This document shows, piece by piece, positions 41,417 through 50,695 of a stretch of DNA of 64,000 bases; the stretch's first letter is position 1, and every line of letters begins with the position of its first letter. The notes beneath the pieces are model-generated. The model saw only the letters and a list, made by a program, of their open reading frames with translations. It was not told the origin of the DNA and searched no databases. The translations under genes and the position numbers were made by a program. Origin of the DNA: an uncultured Corynebacterium sp. GTDB lineage: Bacteria; Actinomycetota; Actinomycetes; Mycobacteriales; Mycobacteriaceae. The stretch spans positions 1 to 64,000 of the forward strand of contig CALUCD010000002.1 of the NCBI GenBank assembly GCA_943914465.1, written 5' to 3'.

Positions 41417-43594
41417 CTATCTTTGCACAGACCCACCCGTCTCGCTGGCCACGCCAGCCACCTGCACAACCCACGCATACTCGAAAGCGGTCTGCCGCCA
41501 CCGCTCGTAGCGGCCAGACACCCCACCATGCCCGGCGGACATTTCAGTTTTGAGCAAGAACGGCCCGCCGGTTGCCACCTCACGCAGTTTGGCAATCCAC
41601 TTCGCCGGCTCAACATAGAGCACCCTCGTGTCATTAATGCTGGTCACCGCAAGGATCGGCGGGTATGGTTTGGCCTCTATATTCTCGTACGGCGCATAGC
41701 TTGCGATGTAATCGTACACCTCCGCGTCGTGGTACGGGTCGCCCCATTCCTCCCACTCACCCACTGTCAGCGGCAGCTCCGGCATCAAGATCGACGTCAG
41801 CGGATCAACAAACGGCACAACCGCAAGGATGCCCGCAAACTTCTCCCCCGCAAGGTTTGCCACCGCGCCCATGAGCAAACCGCCAGCAGAACCCCCCTCG
41901 GCCACCAGTTGGTCATAGGTGGTGAACTCCAACTCAACCAAGGTGTCTGCCGCGCTGACAAAGTCAGTGAAGGTGTTCTTCTTGTGCATCATCTTGCCCT
42001 GGTCGTACCACCGCCGGCCCATCTCACCGCCGCCGCGCACGTGTGCGCACGCCCACACCATGCCCCGATCAAGCAGACTTAGCCTGGCGACGGAAAACCC
42101 CGGGTCCATTGACGCCTCATACGACCCGTACCCATACAACAGCGCCGGCGCGGGCCCAGTGACACCCTTCTTGCGCACGACACTGATCGGAATTTCCGCG
42201 CCGTCACGCGCAGTGGCCCACACCCGCACCGCCTCGTAATCTCCCGGGTTGAACTCGCCCAATACCTCCTGCTCTTTCAGTAGGGTGAACTCGCGGCGCG
42301 CCACATGAAAGTCCAGCACCTGAGCAGGCTGGGTGTACGAGGTGTAGGACACCCGCACCACCGGCGCGTCCCACTCGGGGTTACCAGCCAACCCGACGGT
42401 ATAGAGCTCCTCATCAAAGTCGAGTTCGTGGAACTCACCGAGCCCACCGCGCTCTCCTCGCTCACGAGCATCAAGCGTTGCGACGCCAAGACGTGATATG
42501 CCTTCGCGCCGATACATCAGAAACACGAAATCCCGGTACACATCGGTGCCCTCTACACGCACATCATCGGCATGTGGCACGACCACATCTGCATCGCGCA
42601 GATCCGTGATCTGTGCGTGATGGCCCACCGCCACCGAGCTGACCGCGAAATTCGGGCCAGACGCATTGTGCGTGACCAGCCACGTCTCCTGCCCACCCAC
42701 GACAGCAACGTCAACGTGGTATTCCACCCCGGCGCGCCGCGGCCAGAGCACCTCAAACTCTGCCGTCGGATCAGCGAGGGGCGCAACCCGATATTCGCTG
42801 GTCAAAGGTGACGACGAAACAATGTACAGGTAACGCTCCGCCCGATCGGTGCCCACTCCCACTCCGAACTTCTCATCATCCTCCTGGAAGACCAGCACAT
42901 CGTCGCCTTCTGATGTGCCGACTTTGTGGCGCCATACCTGGTACGGCCGCCATGCATCATCCGCGCGCACATAGAACAGATACTCCTCGCCTGCCCAGGT
43001 CGCGCCGTAGAAAACGTTGTGCAAGACGTCGTCAAAAAGCGAATCGCTCCGCAGGTCCTTAATGCGAAGTTCAAAGCGCTCATCACCGGCGATGTCGGTG
43101 GAGTAGGCGAGCAAATTGCCGGAGGTAGATACGCTCACCGCACCAAGGGAGAAGAATTCGTGCCCTTCGGCGAGCTGGTTACTGTCTAAAATCACCTGCT
43201 CATCCGGCATCGCATCGGTGACTTCAGGCGGCGTCCACGGCTCCCCAGCCACCGGCACACGGCAGGTGGAGCTATAGCTTTTTCCCTCGTGCGTGCGCGA
43301 GTAATACCACCAGTCACCCTGACGCTGCGGCACCGACATGTCGGTTTCCTTCACCCGCGACTTGATCTCGCCGTAGATGGATTCGCTCAGGCCAGAAAGG
43401 CCCGCCGTCATCGCGTCGGTGTAGGCATTTTCCGCCTCAAGGTGGGCGATGGTCTCCGGGTTGTCTTTCTCACGCAGCCACTCATAGTCATCAACGAACT
43501 CGCGGCCATGAAACGAGCGAACAGTGGGAACCTTCTTCGCTGCAGGCGCGCTGATCTGCGTGGGGTGGGAGTCTGCCATCTCGGGAAATCGCAT
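41417..43594 (-). CDS. Prolyl oligopeptidase family serine peptidase (oligopeptidase B-like)
   Basis: Cytosolic peptidase of 725 aa, S9A family, cleaving short peptides, probably after basic residues. An N-terminal propeller (HGREFVDDYEWLREKDNPETIAHLEAENAYTD at its start) covers residues ~20-430; the alpha/beta hydrolase domain carries the nucleophile in VAEGGSAGGLLMGAVANL, Asp in SINDTRVLY and His in MSAGHGGVSG. It follows purC by 26 nt on the same strand. An in-frame ATG at 43579 is an alternative start. Confidence 0.92.
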   Translation of the reverse strand: MRFPEMADSHPTQISAPAAKKVPTVRSFHGREFVDDYEWLREKDNPETIAHLEAENAYTDAMTAGLSGLSESIYGEIKSRVKETDMSVPQRQGDWWYYSRTHEGKSYSSTCRVPVAGEPWTPPEVTDAMPDEQVILDSNQLAEGHEFFSLGAVSVSTSGNLLAYSTDIAGDERFELRIKDLRSDSLFDDVLHNVFYGATWAGEEYLFYVRADDAWRPYQVWRHKVGTSEGDDVLVFQEDDEKFGVGVGTDRAERYLYIVSSSPLTSEYRVAPLADPTAEFEVLWPRRAGVEYHVDVAVVGGQETWLVTHNASGPNFAVSSVAVGHHAQITDLRDADVVVPHADDVRVEGTDVYRDFVFLMYRREGISRLGVATLDARERGERGGLGEFHELDFDEELYTVGLAGNPEWDAPVVRVSYTSYTQPAQVLDFHVARREFTLLKEQEVLGEFNPGDYEAVRVWATARDGAEIPISVVRKKGVTGPAPALLYGYGSYEASMDPGFSVARLSLLDRGMVWACAHVRGGGEMGRRWYDQGKMMHKKNTFTDFVSAADTLVELEFTTYDQLVAEGGSAGGLLMGAVANLAGEKFAGILAVVPFVDPLTSILMPELPLTVGEWEEWGDPYHDAEVYDYIASYAPYENIEAKPYPPILAVTSINDTRVLYVEPAKWIAKLREVATGGPFLLKTEMSAGHGGVSGRYERWRQTAFEYAWVVQVAGVASETGGSVQR

Positions 43595-43620
43595 GCTGCC
43601 CGAGTCTACGCGCCAGCTGC

Positions 43621-44520
43621 TTAAGCGCCCGGCCAGTCGGCGAAGCGCTTGCCACTCAACCGCTCGTATGCCTCGATGTAGCGATCCCGCGTCGCCTCTA
43701 CGACCGCGCCCGGCAGCTCAGGCGGAGCAACCCCAGAAGCTGGGTCCCAGCTGGCTTTTGGCCCGGTCAGCCAGTTGCGCACATACTGCTTGTCAAAGCT
43801 CGGCTGTACGCTGCCCTCCTCATAGGCATCCGCGGGCCAGTACCGCGAAGAATCCGGGGTGAGCACCTCATCTGCCAGCACGACGATGCCGGGTTCGCCG
43901 CCCGCGGTATCCAGACCGAACTCCAACTTGGTATCAGCCAGGATGATGCCACAGCTTTCCGCGTGCGCAGCAGCGCGTGTGTAGATCTCAAGCGTGAGGT
44001 CACGCAACCGCTCCGCCAAGTCCTGGCCCAGCTGATGAGCCATGTACTCAAACGTGACGTTTTCATCGTGATCGCCCTGCTCCGCTTTCGTGGCAGGCGT
44101 GAAAATCGGCTCCGGCAGTTTCGACGCCTCAGTAAGCCCCTCCGGCAATGTCACCCCGCACACCTTGCCGCGTGCGTCATACTCCGTCTTGCCAGAGCCG
44201 GTGAGGTAGCCGCGCGCCACGCACTCAAACGGAATCATCTCCAACCGACGCACCAACATCGCGCGCCCAAGCACCGACTCTGGAATGCGCGGATCATCAA
44301 TTGGTCCCGCCAGGTGGTTCGGCACACCAAGCAAATCGAAGAAGAACATCGACGTGGCGGTGAGAATGCGCCCTTTGTCGGGAATTGCCGGTTCAAGTGA
44401 ATAGTCGAATGCGGAAATCCGATCCGAGGCGACAAGCAGCAACGTCGACGCGTCAACCTCATAAATTTCGCGGACCTTGCCTGCGGCAAGATGGTTGTAG
44501 TCAGACAGCTCAACGCGCAT
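43621..44520 (-). CDS. purC: Phosphoribosylaminoimidazole-succinocarboxamide synthase
   Basis: SAICAR synthetase, 299 aa, purine step 8. Signature blocks: AAGKVREIYEVDASTLLLVASDRISAFD, MLVRRLEMIPFECVARGYLTGSGKTEYD, and GIILADTKLEFGLD with DEVLTPDSSRYWP. Its start is 33 nt from the divergent lipoprotein gene. Confidence 0.97.
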   Translation of the reverse strand: MRVELSDYNHLAAGKVREIYEVDASTLLLVASDRISAFDYSLEPAIPDKGRILTATSMFFFDLLGVPNHLAGPIDDPRIPESVLGRAMLVRRLEMIPFECVARGYLTGSGKTEYDARGKVCGVTLPEGLTEASKLPEPIFTPATKAEQGDHDENVTFEYMAHQLGQDLAERLRDLTLEIYTRAAAHAESCGIILADTKLEFGLDTAGGEPGIVVLADEVLTPDSSRYWPADAYEEGSVQPSFDKQYVRNWLTGPKASWDPASGVAPPELPGAVVEATRDRYIEAYERLSGKRFADWPGA

Positions 44521-44553
44521 ACGCCTGAGTCTATACCGCGTAAGATCTCACCC

Positions 44554-45105
44554 ATGATCCGCCGTCGAAGCACCCTCAGCTGCACTCTTGCGCTTTCAGC
44601 GTGCACGTTGAGTGCCCTGTGCACCGCGTGCTCCGCACCCGAGCCGTACTCCGGCGAGGTGCCCGCAGTGGCTGAGACCTCAAGCGTCCAATTCGGTCAA
44701 AGCGCCGAGCTTGTCACCCGTGATCTCGGCCATGGAGTCCCGGTGAGTTGGCAGGCCACCGTATTTGAGCCCGAGCGTATCGACGCAACACCGGACTACC
44801 CCGAAGTCCTCTGCCACACCGTGATCCTCTCCCCGTCGTTCATCGGCGACTACCCCGTCGACGTCACCGTTCCCGTGCCCGAATTCACCTCGGTCAACGG
44901 GGAGCTCAACGCCAATTTCATCAAACCGGACGAAGCGCCAGAGCTGTGCGGCGTTGCTGATGAGGCACCGGACGGCTACACCGGTGACCTTGAGGTGGGC
45001 CACGAATATCGCACAGTAGTCGCCTCCTGGGATGGGCTGTACGGTCTGCCCGCCACGGAAATCACCGGGACTGCAGGCGATCAAACTGTGACCTGGCACA
45101 AATAG
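44554..45105 (+). CDS. Exported lipoprotein of unknown function
   Basis: About 183 aa. A signal sequence (RRRSTLSCTLALSACTLSALCTAC) has several cysteines; Cys17 (LSAC) or Cys26 could be the lipidated one. The mature part (VPAVAETSSVQFGQSAELVTRDLGHGVPVSW onward) looks like a beta-sandwich with two further cysteines in EVLCHTV and PELCGVA that may form a disulfide. No family recognised. It lies alone between purC and the convergent purB. Confidence 0.7.
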   Translation: MIRRRSTLSCTLALSACTLSALCTACSAPEPYSGEVPAVAETSSVQFGQSAELVTRDLGHGVPVSWQATVFEPERIDATPDYPEVLCHTVILSPSFIGDYPVDVTVPVPEFTSVNGELNANFIKPDEAPELCGVADEAPDGYTGDLEVGHEYRTVVASWDGLYGLPATEITGTAGDQTVTWHK

Positions 45106-45150
45106 CACCAGCGTGCGCCGGTTTGCACCGGCATGAGTCAGAGGCGTTTC

Positions 45151-46608
45151 CTAGAAAATCTCGCCGGGGGTGTAGTCAGCAGCGTCCGGGTGAGCAGTGA
45201 CAAGCGCTGCGATCTTGGCGCGCACCCGCTCAACCTGGGACTGCGCCGCCCCGATAAAGACGTTGCGGTCACGCATCGCCTCCAAAAGTTCAGCATGCGA
45301 CAGCGGCAAACGCGCATCTTGCGCGAGGCGCTCAATGAGGTTCTGCTCAGCGCCATGCTCGCGCATATCTAGCGCCATGTCCACCGCGTTTTCTTTAATC
45401 ACCTCATGGGCCGTCTCCCTGCCAACACCGGCACGCACTGCCGCCATGAGCATGCGCGTCGTAGCCAAAAACGGCAAATAGCGGTCCAATTCGCGGTTAA
45501 TCATGGCAGGGAATGCGCCAAATTCATCCAGGACGGTCAAAAACGTCTCTAACTGGCCATCAATGGCGAAAAACGCATCCGGCAAAGCCACCCGGCGAAT
45601 CACCGAGCAGAACACATCGCCTTCGTTCCACTGCTGGCCCGCCAGATCCCCCACCATGGTGAGATAGCCGCGCAAGATCACCTGGAACCCGCCCACGCGC
45701 TCACACGAGCGGGCATTCATCTTGTGCGGCATCGCGCTGGAGCCGACTTGCCCCGGTTTAAACCCTTCGGTCACCGTCTCATTTCCGGCCATGAGGCGAA
45801 TCGTCGTCGCAAGACTCGACGGTCCAGCCCCAAGCTGCACGAGCGCGGCGACCACGTCGAGATCGAGGGATCGTGGGTAGACCTGACCCACTGAATCCAG
45901 CACATGATCGAAGCCCAGCATGCTCGCAATGCCGCTCTCCAGCTGCGCGAGCTTGCCCTCGTCACCACCAAGCAAATCGAGCATGTCCTGTGCAGTGCCC
46001 ATCGGGCCCTTGATACCACGCAGTGGGTAGCGCTCAAGAAGCTCATCAATGCGCTCGACGGCCACGATGATCTCATCCGCAGCCGAGGCGAACCGTTTAC
46101 CCAACGTGGTGGCCTGCGCCGCGACATTGTGGGAGCGGCCCGCAATGACCAGCTCCTGATACTCACCGGCGCGGTTACCGATCGCCTTGAGCAACGCGAC
46201 CGATTTGTTTCGGATGAGCTCGAGCGCACTGCGAATCTGCAGCTGCTCAACATTCTCGGTCAGATCGCGCGAAGTCATTCCCTTATGAATTTCCTCATGC
46301 CCCGCCAGCGCGTTGAACTCCTCGATCCGCGCTTTCACATCGTGTCGGGTGACGCGTTCACGCTGCGCGATCGAGTCAAGATTGACCTGATCAATGACCC
46401 GCTCATAATCCTCAATCGCCCCGTCTGCAATCTGCACGCCCAACTCACGCTGGGCACGCATCACTGCGATCCAAAGACGCCGCTCAAGGCGAATCTTGTG
46501 CTCCGCGCTCCACAGCGTCGCCATCTCAGCTGACGCATAACGGTTGGACAACACATTCGCGTTGACAGGTTTCGCAGGGTGCTTCGGTTGCTCAGGTTGT
46601 TCAGCCAC
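45151..46608 (-). CDS. purB: Adenylosuccinate lyase
   Basis: Fumarase-superfamily lyase, 485 aa, acting twice in purine synthesis (SAICAR and adenylosuccinate cleavage). Superfamily signature GSSAMPHKMNARSCERV; HEEIHKGMTSRDLTENVEQLQ and RSHNVAAQATTLGKR carry active-site His residues. The first ~20 residues are Pro/Lys-rich and probably disordered. It follows purD by 17 nt on the minus strand. Confidence 0.96.
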   Translation of the reverse strand: MAEQPEQPKHPAKPVNANVLSNRYASAEMATLWSAEHKIRLERRLWIAVMRAQRELGVQIADGAIEDYERVIDQVNLDSIAQRERVTRHDVKARIEEFNALAGHEEIHKGMTSRDLTENVEQLQIRSALELIRNKSVALLKAIGNRAGEYQELVIAGRSHNVAAQATTLGKRFASAADEIIVAVERIDELLERYPLRGIKGPMGTAQDMLDLLGGDEGKLAQLESGIASMLGFDHVLDSVGQVYPRSLDLDVVAALVQLGAGPSSLATTIRLMAGNETVTEGFKPGQVGSSAMPHKMNARSCERVGGFQVILRGYLTMVGDLAGQQWNEGDVFCSVIRRVALPDAFFAIDGQLETFLTVLDEFGAFPAMINRELDRYLPFLATTRMLMAAVRAGVGRETAHEVIKENAVDMALDMREHGAEQNLIERLAQDARLPLSHAELLEAMRDRNVFIGAAQSQVERVRAKIAALVTAHPDAADYTPGEIF

Positions 46609-46625
46609 CCGGCAATTATCGCAAA

Positions 46626-47897
46626 CTAGATGGTGAGCCCTTGAACCGCCCGGCGCCCGATATCGGTGCGGTAGAACGAGCCCGACAGCTTCACCTGCCG
46701 CGCTTCCCGGTACGCCTCCGCCAACGCGTCATCCAGCGTCGGACCATACCCCAGGGCGCCCAACACCCGCCCTCCGGCAGAGACGTACTGCACGACACCG
46801 TCAGCGCCGGTGACATGGCTGGTGCCGGCGTGCAAGATCTTGTCCGGGTCGTTGAGATTCGCCCCCGTGACCACATCGCCGGTTTGCGTATCAGTTGGGT
46901 AACCAGCTGCGGCAATCACCACTGTCGCGGCGTAGCCCCGCTTCCATTCCAACGGTGGCAGCGAGGACAAACGCCCTGTTGCCACAGCCTCCAGCACTTC
47001 TGCGAGCGGCGTCTCAAGCAGCGACAAGACAGCTTGTGTCTCTGGGTCACCAAAGCGGGCGTTGAATTCGACCACAGCCGGGCCGTCGTGCCCCCAGGCC
47101 GCCCCGATGTAGAGCAGGCCCTGGTAGGGCATGCTGCGAGCGACCATCTCCCGAGCCACCGGCTGGGCAATCTCGCGCACGATGCGCTCCACACCATCCT
47201 GCGGCAGCCACGGCAGTGGCGCGTACGCGCCCATGCCGCCTGTGTTGGGCCCCTCGTCGTTATCAAACGCGCGCTTATGGTCTTGCGCGGGCAAAAGCGG
47301 CACCACTGTTTCTCCATCCACGAGGCAGAACAGCGACACCTCGGGGCCGTCGAGGAAAGATTCCACCAGCACCGGGTTGCCCGCGGCGATGACCGCCTCT
47401 GCATGCGCGTGTGCCTGCGCTCGATCCGAGGTGACCACCACGCCCTTGCCACCTGCCAGGCCATCATCTTTGACCACATAGGCCGGGCCGTAGCTATCAA
47501 GGACGCGCTCGATCTCGTCCTTATTGGTCACACGGGTGGCGCGGGCGGTAGACACACCAGCGGCCGCCATCACATCCTTCGCGAACGCCTTTGAGCCTTC
47601 CAGCTGCGCCGCCGCCTTCGTCGGGCCGAATGCGTGAATCCCGGCTTGTTTGAGCGCGTCAACCGCACCAGCCACGAGTGGGATCTCTGGACCGATCACA
47701 ACGAGCTCAGCGCGGATGTCCTGCGCAACTCGAACAATGTCGGCCGGGTCTGCCACATCCACACCGCGTAGCTGTGCAAGGTTGCCCATGCCCGCGTTGC
47801 CCGGGGCGGCGTAGAGCTCGTGCGTGCCCGGCTGCCCCGCTAATCCCTTGAGCAGAGCATGTTCACGCCCGCCAGAACCAATGACAAGGATACGCAT
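46626..47897 (-). CDS. purD: Phosphoribosylamine-glycine ligase
   Basis: GAR synthetase, 423 aa, ATP-grasp enzyme of purine step 2. Starts MRILVIGSGGREHALLKGL; ATP-grasp blocks are YVVKDDGLAGGKGVVVT, KRAFDNDEGPNTGGMGAYAP and VVEFNARFGDPETQAVL. The frame is open upstream but the family start is at 47897. It heads purD-purB and is divergent from the HIT gene, 30 nt away. Confidence 0.96.
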   Translation of the reverse strand: MRILVIGSGGREHALLKGLAGQPGTHELYAAPGNAGMGNLAQLRGVDVADPADIVRVAQDIRAELVVIGPEIPLVAGAVDALKQAGIHAFGPTKAAAQLEGSKAFAKDVMAAAGVSTARATRVTNKDEIERVLDSYGPAYVVKDDGLAGGKGVVVTSDRAQAHAHAEAVIAAGNPVLVESFLDGPEVSLFCLVDGETVVPLLPAQDHKRAFDNDEGPNTGGMGAYAPLPWLPQDGVERIVREIAQPVAREMVARSMPYQGLLYIGAAWGHDGPAVVEFNARFGDPETQAVLSLLETPLAEVLEAVATGRLSSLPPLEWKRGYAATVVIAAAGYPTDTQTGDVVTGANLNDPDKILHAGTSHVTGADGVVQYVSAGGRVLGALGYGPTLDDALAEAYREARQVKLSGSFYRTDIGRRAVQGLTI

Positions 47898-47927
47898 AAG
47901 CCCCAATTTACAGGTAGCGTCGGGGCC

Positions 47928-48338
47928 ATGAGCACCGTATTCACCGAAATCATCAACGGGGAAATCCCCAGCCGGTTCATCTACCGCGATGAGACCGTCG
48001 CGGCATTTCTGACCATCGAACCGGTCGCCTACGGCCACACACTTATCGTCCCGGTTCAGGAGATAGACAAGTGGACCGACCTCCCGCCCGAACTGTGGGC
48101 GCACATGAACGACGTCGCCCAGAAAATCGGGCAGGCCATCATCGAAGTGTTCGGTTCAGCTCGAGCGGGGTACCTGATTGCCGGCTTCGAAGTCCCCCAC
48201 GCCCACATTCACGTATTCCCTGCGGATGATATGTCAGGCTATGACCTCTCACGCGCAATGCAGCCCGCCCAGACCGATGATGCGCAGATGGATGCTGCGG
48301 CACAGAAGCTTAGGCAGGCAGTGGAAGCGAAATCGTAA
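47928..48338 (+). CDS. HIT family nucleotide-binding hydrolase
   Basis: Protein of 136 aa with the histidine triad VPHAHIHVFP (residues ~94-103) and the typical N-terminus TVFTEIINGEIPSRFIYRDETVAAFLTIEPVAYGHTLIVPV. Members hydrolyse AMP-lysine, ADP-sulfate or dinucleoside polyphosphates; the substrate is not predictable. CGGGG lies before the ATG. Its end overlaps phoS convergently by 29 nt. Confidence 0.92.
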   Translation: MSTVFTEIINGEIPSRFIYRDETVAAFLTIEPVAYGHTLIVPVQEIDKWTDLPPELWAHMNDVAQKIGQAIIEVFGSARAGYLIAGFEVPHAHIHVFPADDMSGYDLSRAMQPAQTDDAQMDAAAQKLRQAVEAKS

Positions 48339-49695
48339 AGGTTGAACCTTCACCCGGCGCGGTCTGTACCGTCACGGTGCCGTCGTGCTGTTCAACAATT
48401 GATTTGGTAATTGACAGCCCCAGGCCGGAGCCACCGCCAGAGGCCCTGTTGCGGGAAGTGTCTGCGCGGTAGAACCGGTCGAAGATGTGGGCCGCATCCT
48501 CTTGCTCCATGCCCACGCCGTCATCGGCGACCTCGATGATGAGCCTGTCCAGATTGTCACGAACGGTAATGGTTGCCGTTGCCTCATCGCCGGCGTGGCG
48601 GAACACGTTGGTAATGAGGTTGAGCACTGCCTGGTGCAGTCTGTCGGGATCACCCTCGATGATCGTGTCGCGGGTGCATGTGTTGTCCACGCGCATGGCT
48701 CTGTCCGGGAAGGCCGCCTGAGCGGTGCTGGCCGCCGAACAGACCACCTCAAAGGCATCGATTTCCTTCTTTTCCAGCCGGGCCCCTTCCGCGCGGGTGA
48801 GCGCCAGTAGGTCCTCAACCAGGAGCTGCATGCGGGCGGATTCTTCTTCAATTTTCCCCAACACCATGTCCGCGTCGGTGGCCATACCGCGGCGGTACAG
48901 CTCCGCGTACCCACGCACGCTGGTCAGTGGGGTACGAAGCTCATGGGAGGCGTCGCCGACGAATCGACGCATCTGCTCCTCTTTATTCTTCGCAGCCTCA
49001 ACGGACTCCTGCAGCTGCGTAACCATTGTGTTGACCGCATAGGACAGCTTGCCCACCTCTGTCTCGCGCGACCAGGCAGGCACCCGCCGGTTCTGGTCCC
49101 CATCTGCAATGGCGAGTGCGGTGCCTTCAACTTCGCGCAATGGTTGCAGCGCCCGGTGTACTTGTCTGCGTCCAACCGCGATGATGCCGAGGGTGGCCAG
49201 CACCCCAATCACTGACTCGGTCAGTGCCAGACCGGTGAGCATGCGCCGCTCGGCGTCAAGCTTTTTCGCCACCATTCGAACGGTGCCGTTTGGCTCTTTG
49301 CGCACCATCGCTCGCCATTGGCGGTTGAATTCCGAACCGGGCGTGGAGCCGATTGTTTGCGCCCTGTCGTAGCTTTTGAGTTGTTGAAAGTCCGGCGGGG
49401 TGGTCGTCGGCGTCGGGTTGACAAGGTCGTCATATCCGGGAAACTGTAGCGCTTGGTAAAAATCGCTCGGGGCACCGTACGCAGGCAGCCACATTCCGCG
49501 TCCTACCCACGTGTCCAAGCCCTCTTCGAGCTGTTCATCGGCGCGCTGGTAGAGGATTCCCTGCATGAGGAGATAAACCACAGTGAAGCTGATCAGCATC
49601 GCCGAAAACGCCACGAGCACGACAAGCGTCACCAGACGCTTCTGCAGTGGCGTATTAACGCTATAGATCCGCACAAATAGCGGAGTGTAGAGCAT
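48310..49695 (-). CDS. phoS: Sensor histidine kinase PhoS (phosphate starvation)
   Basis: Membrane kinase of 461 aa. First helix ~20-45, extracellular domain ~46-152, second helix ~153-175, HAMP (RALQPLREVEGTALAIADGDQNRRV), phospho-acceptor His251 in DASHELRTPLTSVRGYAEL, N-box LHQAVLNLITNVFRHAG, and G-boxes DDGVGM and GGGSGLGLSITKSI. Identification as PhoS of C. glutamicum rests on domain type, gene order next to phoR and shared synteny (purD-HIT upstream, thrE-otsAB downstream); MprB-like kinases look similar. Its ATG follows the phoR stop directly. Confidence 0.8.
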   Translation of the reverse strand: MLYTPLFVRIYSVNTPLQKRLVTLVVLVAFSAMLISFTVVYLLMQGILYQRADEQLEEGLDTWVGRGMWLPAYGAPSDFYQALQFPGYDDLVNPTPTTTPPDFQQLKSYDRAQTIGSTPGSEFNRQWRAMVRKEPNGTVRMVAKKLDAERRMLTGLALTESVIGVLATLGIIAVGRRQVHRALQPLREVEGTALAIADGDQNRRVPAWSRETEVGKLSYAVNTMVTQLQESVEAAKNKEEQMRRFVGDASHELRTPLTSVRGYAELYRRGMATDADMVLGKIEEESARMQLLVEDLLALTRAEGARLEKKEIDAFEVVCSAASTAQAAFPDRAMRVDNTCTRDTIIEGDPDRLHQAVLNLITNVFRHAGDEATATITVRDNLDRLIIEVADDGVGMEQEDAAHIFDRFYRADTSRNRASGGGSGLGLSITKSIVEQHDGTVTVQTAPGEGSTFTISLPLPA

Positions 49696-50403
49696 TTATT
49701 GGCGGGGGGTGCGCAGCACGTACCCCACACCCCGGACTGTGTGGATCAGTGGGACATCTCCCGTGTCAATTTTTCGGCGCAGGTAGGAAATGTAGGATTC
49801 AACCACATTGCCGTCGCCACCGAAGTCGTAATGCCACACGTTGTCCAGGATTTTCGCCTTGGACACAACCACCTCGGCGTTCAGCATGAGGTAGCGCAGC
49901 AGGTTGAATTCGGTCGGCGAGAGTTCAACGATCTCTCCACCCTTTGTCACTTCGTGTGTTTCGTCATTCAGCGTGAGGTCGGCGTAGCGCAGTGTCGAAT
50001 CCTCACCTGAGTTGCTGGTCACGTTTCCGCGACGCAGGATAACGCGCAAGCGCGTTATTACTTCCTCCAAGCTAAATGGCTTGGTCACATAATCGTCCGC
50101 GCCGATCGTAAGACCATGGATGCGATCTTCGACTGCGTCCTTCGCGGTCAGGAACAACACCGGACCGTCAAGACTTTCGCTCCTGAGCTTGCCAAGCAGT
50201 TCAAATCCATCCATGCCCGGCATCATGACGTCAAGAATGTAGGCGTCCGGACGGAACTCGCGGGCGCGTTCAAGCGCTTCCTGCCCCGAAGTGGCGTTTA
50301 CTACCTCGAAGCCCTGGAACCGCAGCGACACTGTCAGCAGTTCAACAATGTTCGGCTCATCGTCGACGACCAGCACCTTCACGCCTTGCTGATTATCAGC
50401 CAT
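49696..50403 (-). CDS. phoR: Response regulator PhoR (OmpR family)
   Basis: DNA-binding regulator of about 235 aa. Receiver domain with acidic pocket VVDDEPN, phospho-acceptor Asp58 in YILDVMMPGMDGF, and switch lysine in VTKPFSLEE; winged-helix C-terminus with ELSPTEFNLLRYLMLN, VVESYISYLRRKID and the closing HTVRGVGYVLR. AAGGAGAGGG precedes ATG 50403; an extension to 50433 lacks this. It should bind the TGAAC/GTTCA direct repeats and activate pstSCAB when phosphate is low. Note that PhoR is the regulator in corynebacterial naming. Confidence 0.83.
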   Translation of the reverse strand: MADNQQGVKVLVVDDEPNIVELLTVSLRFQGFEVVNATSGQEALERAREFRPDAYILDVMMPGMDGFELLGKLRSESLDGPVLFLTAKDAVEDRIHGLTIGADDYVTKPFSLEEVITRLRVILRRGNVTSNSGEDSTLRYADLTLNDETHEVTKGGEIVELSPTEFNLLRYLMLNAEVVVSKAKILDNVWHYDFGGDGNVVESYISYLRRKIDTGDVPLIHTVRGVGYVLRTPRQ

Positions 50404-50544
50404 TCCCTCTCCTTCTTTGAAACCACCATTCATTCAACACCCCACCGCTGTACTTCGTCTGGTTAACCACTGTACGATGCGCAACAACTCACACGCACCT
50501 GGCCTGTTGCGTTCCCCCCTTCGAGCCCCCACGAAAGTCCTTGG

Positions 50545-50617
50545 AGCTGGAGACGAGACTTGAACTCGCAACCTACGGTTTACAAGACCGTTGCGCTACC
50601 GATTGCGCCACTCCAGC
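50545..50617 (-). tRNA. tRNA-Thr (anticodon TGT)
   Basis: Complete 73-nt cloverleaf on the minus strand: acceptor GCTGGAG paired with CTCCAGC, D-arm TGGCGCAATCGGTAGCGCA, anticodon loop CTTGTAA and T-arm GCGAG-TTCAAGT-CTCGT. CCA is not encoded. It lies between the phoR promoter region and thrE. Confidence 0.96.
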
Positions 50618-50695
50618 AACGGGAGATAGCCTACACGCGCCTGACAAATGCGTGTAACAGCCCCACCGGATAAGGTCTGTCGAGTGAGGAAAACG

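Noticed and set aside
46641..47594. Plus-strand frame of 317 residues opposite purD
   Set aside because: Antisense of a confidently identified gene, no family resemblance.
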